NCBI RefSeq assembly: GCF_000689415.1
Contig: NZ_HG322950.1
Coordinates: forward strand, 62,001-126,000
Length of the DNA: 64,000 nt
Direction of reading: 5' to 3'
Source of the DNA: Pseudomonas knackmussii B13
Lineage (GTDB): Bacteria > Pseudomonadota > Gammaproteobacteria > Pseudomonadales > Pseudomonadaceae
The number at the start of each line of letters is the position of its first letter. The stretch's first letter is position 1. A program made the position numbers and the translations under genes. This document shows positions 63,550-64,000 of this stretch, in pieces. Below the pieces are notes generated by a model. That model searched no databases, was not told where the DNA came from, and was given only the letters and a program-made list of their open reading frames with translations.

Positions 63550-64000
63550 ATGAGCCAACGTGAAAACCTCAAGCGCCTGCTGGCCCCGAAGCACCTGGCC
63601 TTCATCGGCGGCCGCAGCATGGCGCGCGCGCTCAAGCGCTGCGCCGAAGGCGGCTTTGCCGGCCAGATGTGGCTGGTCAACCCGCAATACGACGAACTCG
63701 AAGGCGTGCCCTGCGTGCGCAGCATTGCCGAACTGCCGGAAGGCCCGGACGCGGTGTTCGTCGCCACCAACCGCGACCTGACCCTGCAGGCCGTCGCCGA
63801 ACTGGCCGCCAAGGGCGCCGGCGGCGCCATCTGCTACGCCTCCGGCTTCGCCGAGACCGGTGCCGAGGGCGAAGCCCTGCAGGCGCGCCTGCTCGAAGCG
63901 GCCGGCGACATGGCCCTGCTCGGCCCGAACTGCTACGGCCTGCTCGACTACCTGCACGGGTCGGCCCTGTGGCCGGTGGCCCACGGCGGGCACATCGTCG
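63550..64000 (+). CDS. Acyl-CoA synthetase (NDP-forming), 3' part outside the window
   Basis: 150 residues of the N-terminal CoA-binding (Rossmann) domain are visible: PKHLAFIGGRSMARALKRC, GFAGQMWLVNPQYDELEGV and ALLGPNCYGLLDY, as in acetyl-CoA synthetase (ADP-forming)/Pat-like CoA-binding proteins. Starts 12 bases after the dehydrogenase stop. The frame runs to the edge without a stop; the complete protein is usually about 700 residues. Confidence 0.88.
   Translation, partial: MSQRENLKRLLAPKHLAFIGGRSMARALKRCAEGGFAGQMWLVNPQYDELEGVPCVRSIAELPEGPDAVFVATNRDLTLQAVAELAAKGAGGAICYASGFAETGAEGEALQARLLEAAGDMALLGPNCYGLLDYLHGSALWPVAHGGHIV

Overview
This 64 kb window is chromosomal DNA of a Pseudomonas close to the P. 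aeruginosa / P. nitroreducens / P. citronellolis group. The support is very GC-rich coding sequence, several families of Pseudomonas-type REP palindromes, and gene sets that I recall from P. aeruginosa PAO1 in nearly the same local order: pntAA-pntAB-pntB, the aa3 oxidase (cox) cluster, the che2/Aer2 cluster joined to siaABCD, and gbdR-sdaB-cbcXWV. These blocks are joined here in an order that differs from PAO1 as I remember it. No rRNA, tRNA, CRISPR array or replication origin was seen.

Layout. 1-2801: the membrane transhydrogenase operon (minus strand; pntB runs off the left edge). 3435-12148: cytochrome aa3 oxidase genes coxB-coxA-ctaG-coxC, then SURF1, an SCO-like protein, ctaA, cyoE and SCO (all minus strand, apart from one small plus-strand gene). 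12520-22898: housekeeping genes, including a beta carbonic anhydrase, an SOS-controlled radical SAM protein with a LexA box, a Pit phosphate transporter, a broken DosP-like GGDEF-EAL gene, a zinc-ribbon protein, oligopeptidase A and a gamma carbonic anhydrase. 23253-26999: an operon of three exported or envelope proteins of unknown function, placed between the gamma carbonic anhydrase and a HAD phosphatase. 28102-36977: the Aer2/che2 chemosensory cluster, whose first receptor gene carries an in-frame stop. 37121-40877: siaABCD, which controls c-di-GMP through SiaC phosphorylation. 40986-42360: an IS110-family (IS1111 group) insertion sequence whose ends can be placed to within one base because it splits a known palindromic repeat. 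42591-49920: the glycine betaine/choline block (gbdR, a frameshifted L-serine dehydratase, two tandem binding proteins, cbcW, cbcV). 50285-61243: a periplasmic alpha/beta hydrolase, then amine/amino acid catabolism genes (LuxR regulator, class III aminotransferase, PotD-like binding protein, TetR regulator), a three-part sensor (response regulator, periplasmic binding protein, hybrid kinase) and an amino acid permease. 61572-64000: enoyl-CoA hydratase, acyl-CoA dehydrogenase and the start of an NDP-forming acyl-CoA synthetase.

The strongest unusual signal is in the right end of the insertion sequence. The 279 bases after the transposase stop contain short segments that match both strands of the split target site inside a 9-bp stem, followed by segments that match the two joined ends of the element. 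This is the layout expected of an IS1111-type bridge RNA. Other points of interest are the unknown three-gene envelope operon, three independently broken genes, and a CheA linker made of repeated Phe-Gly-Phe-Phe-Asp acidic motifs.
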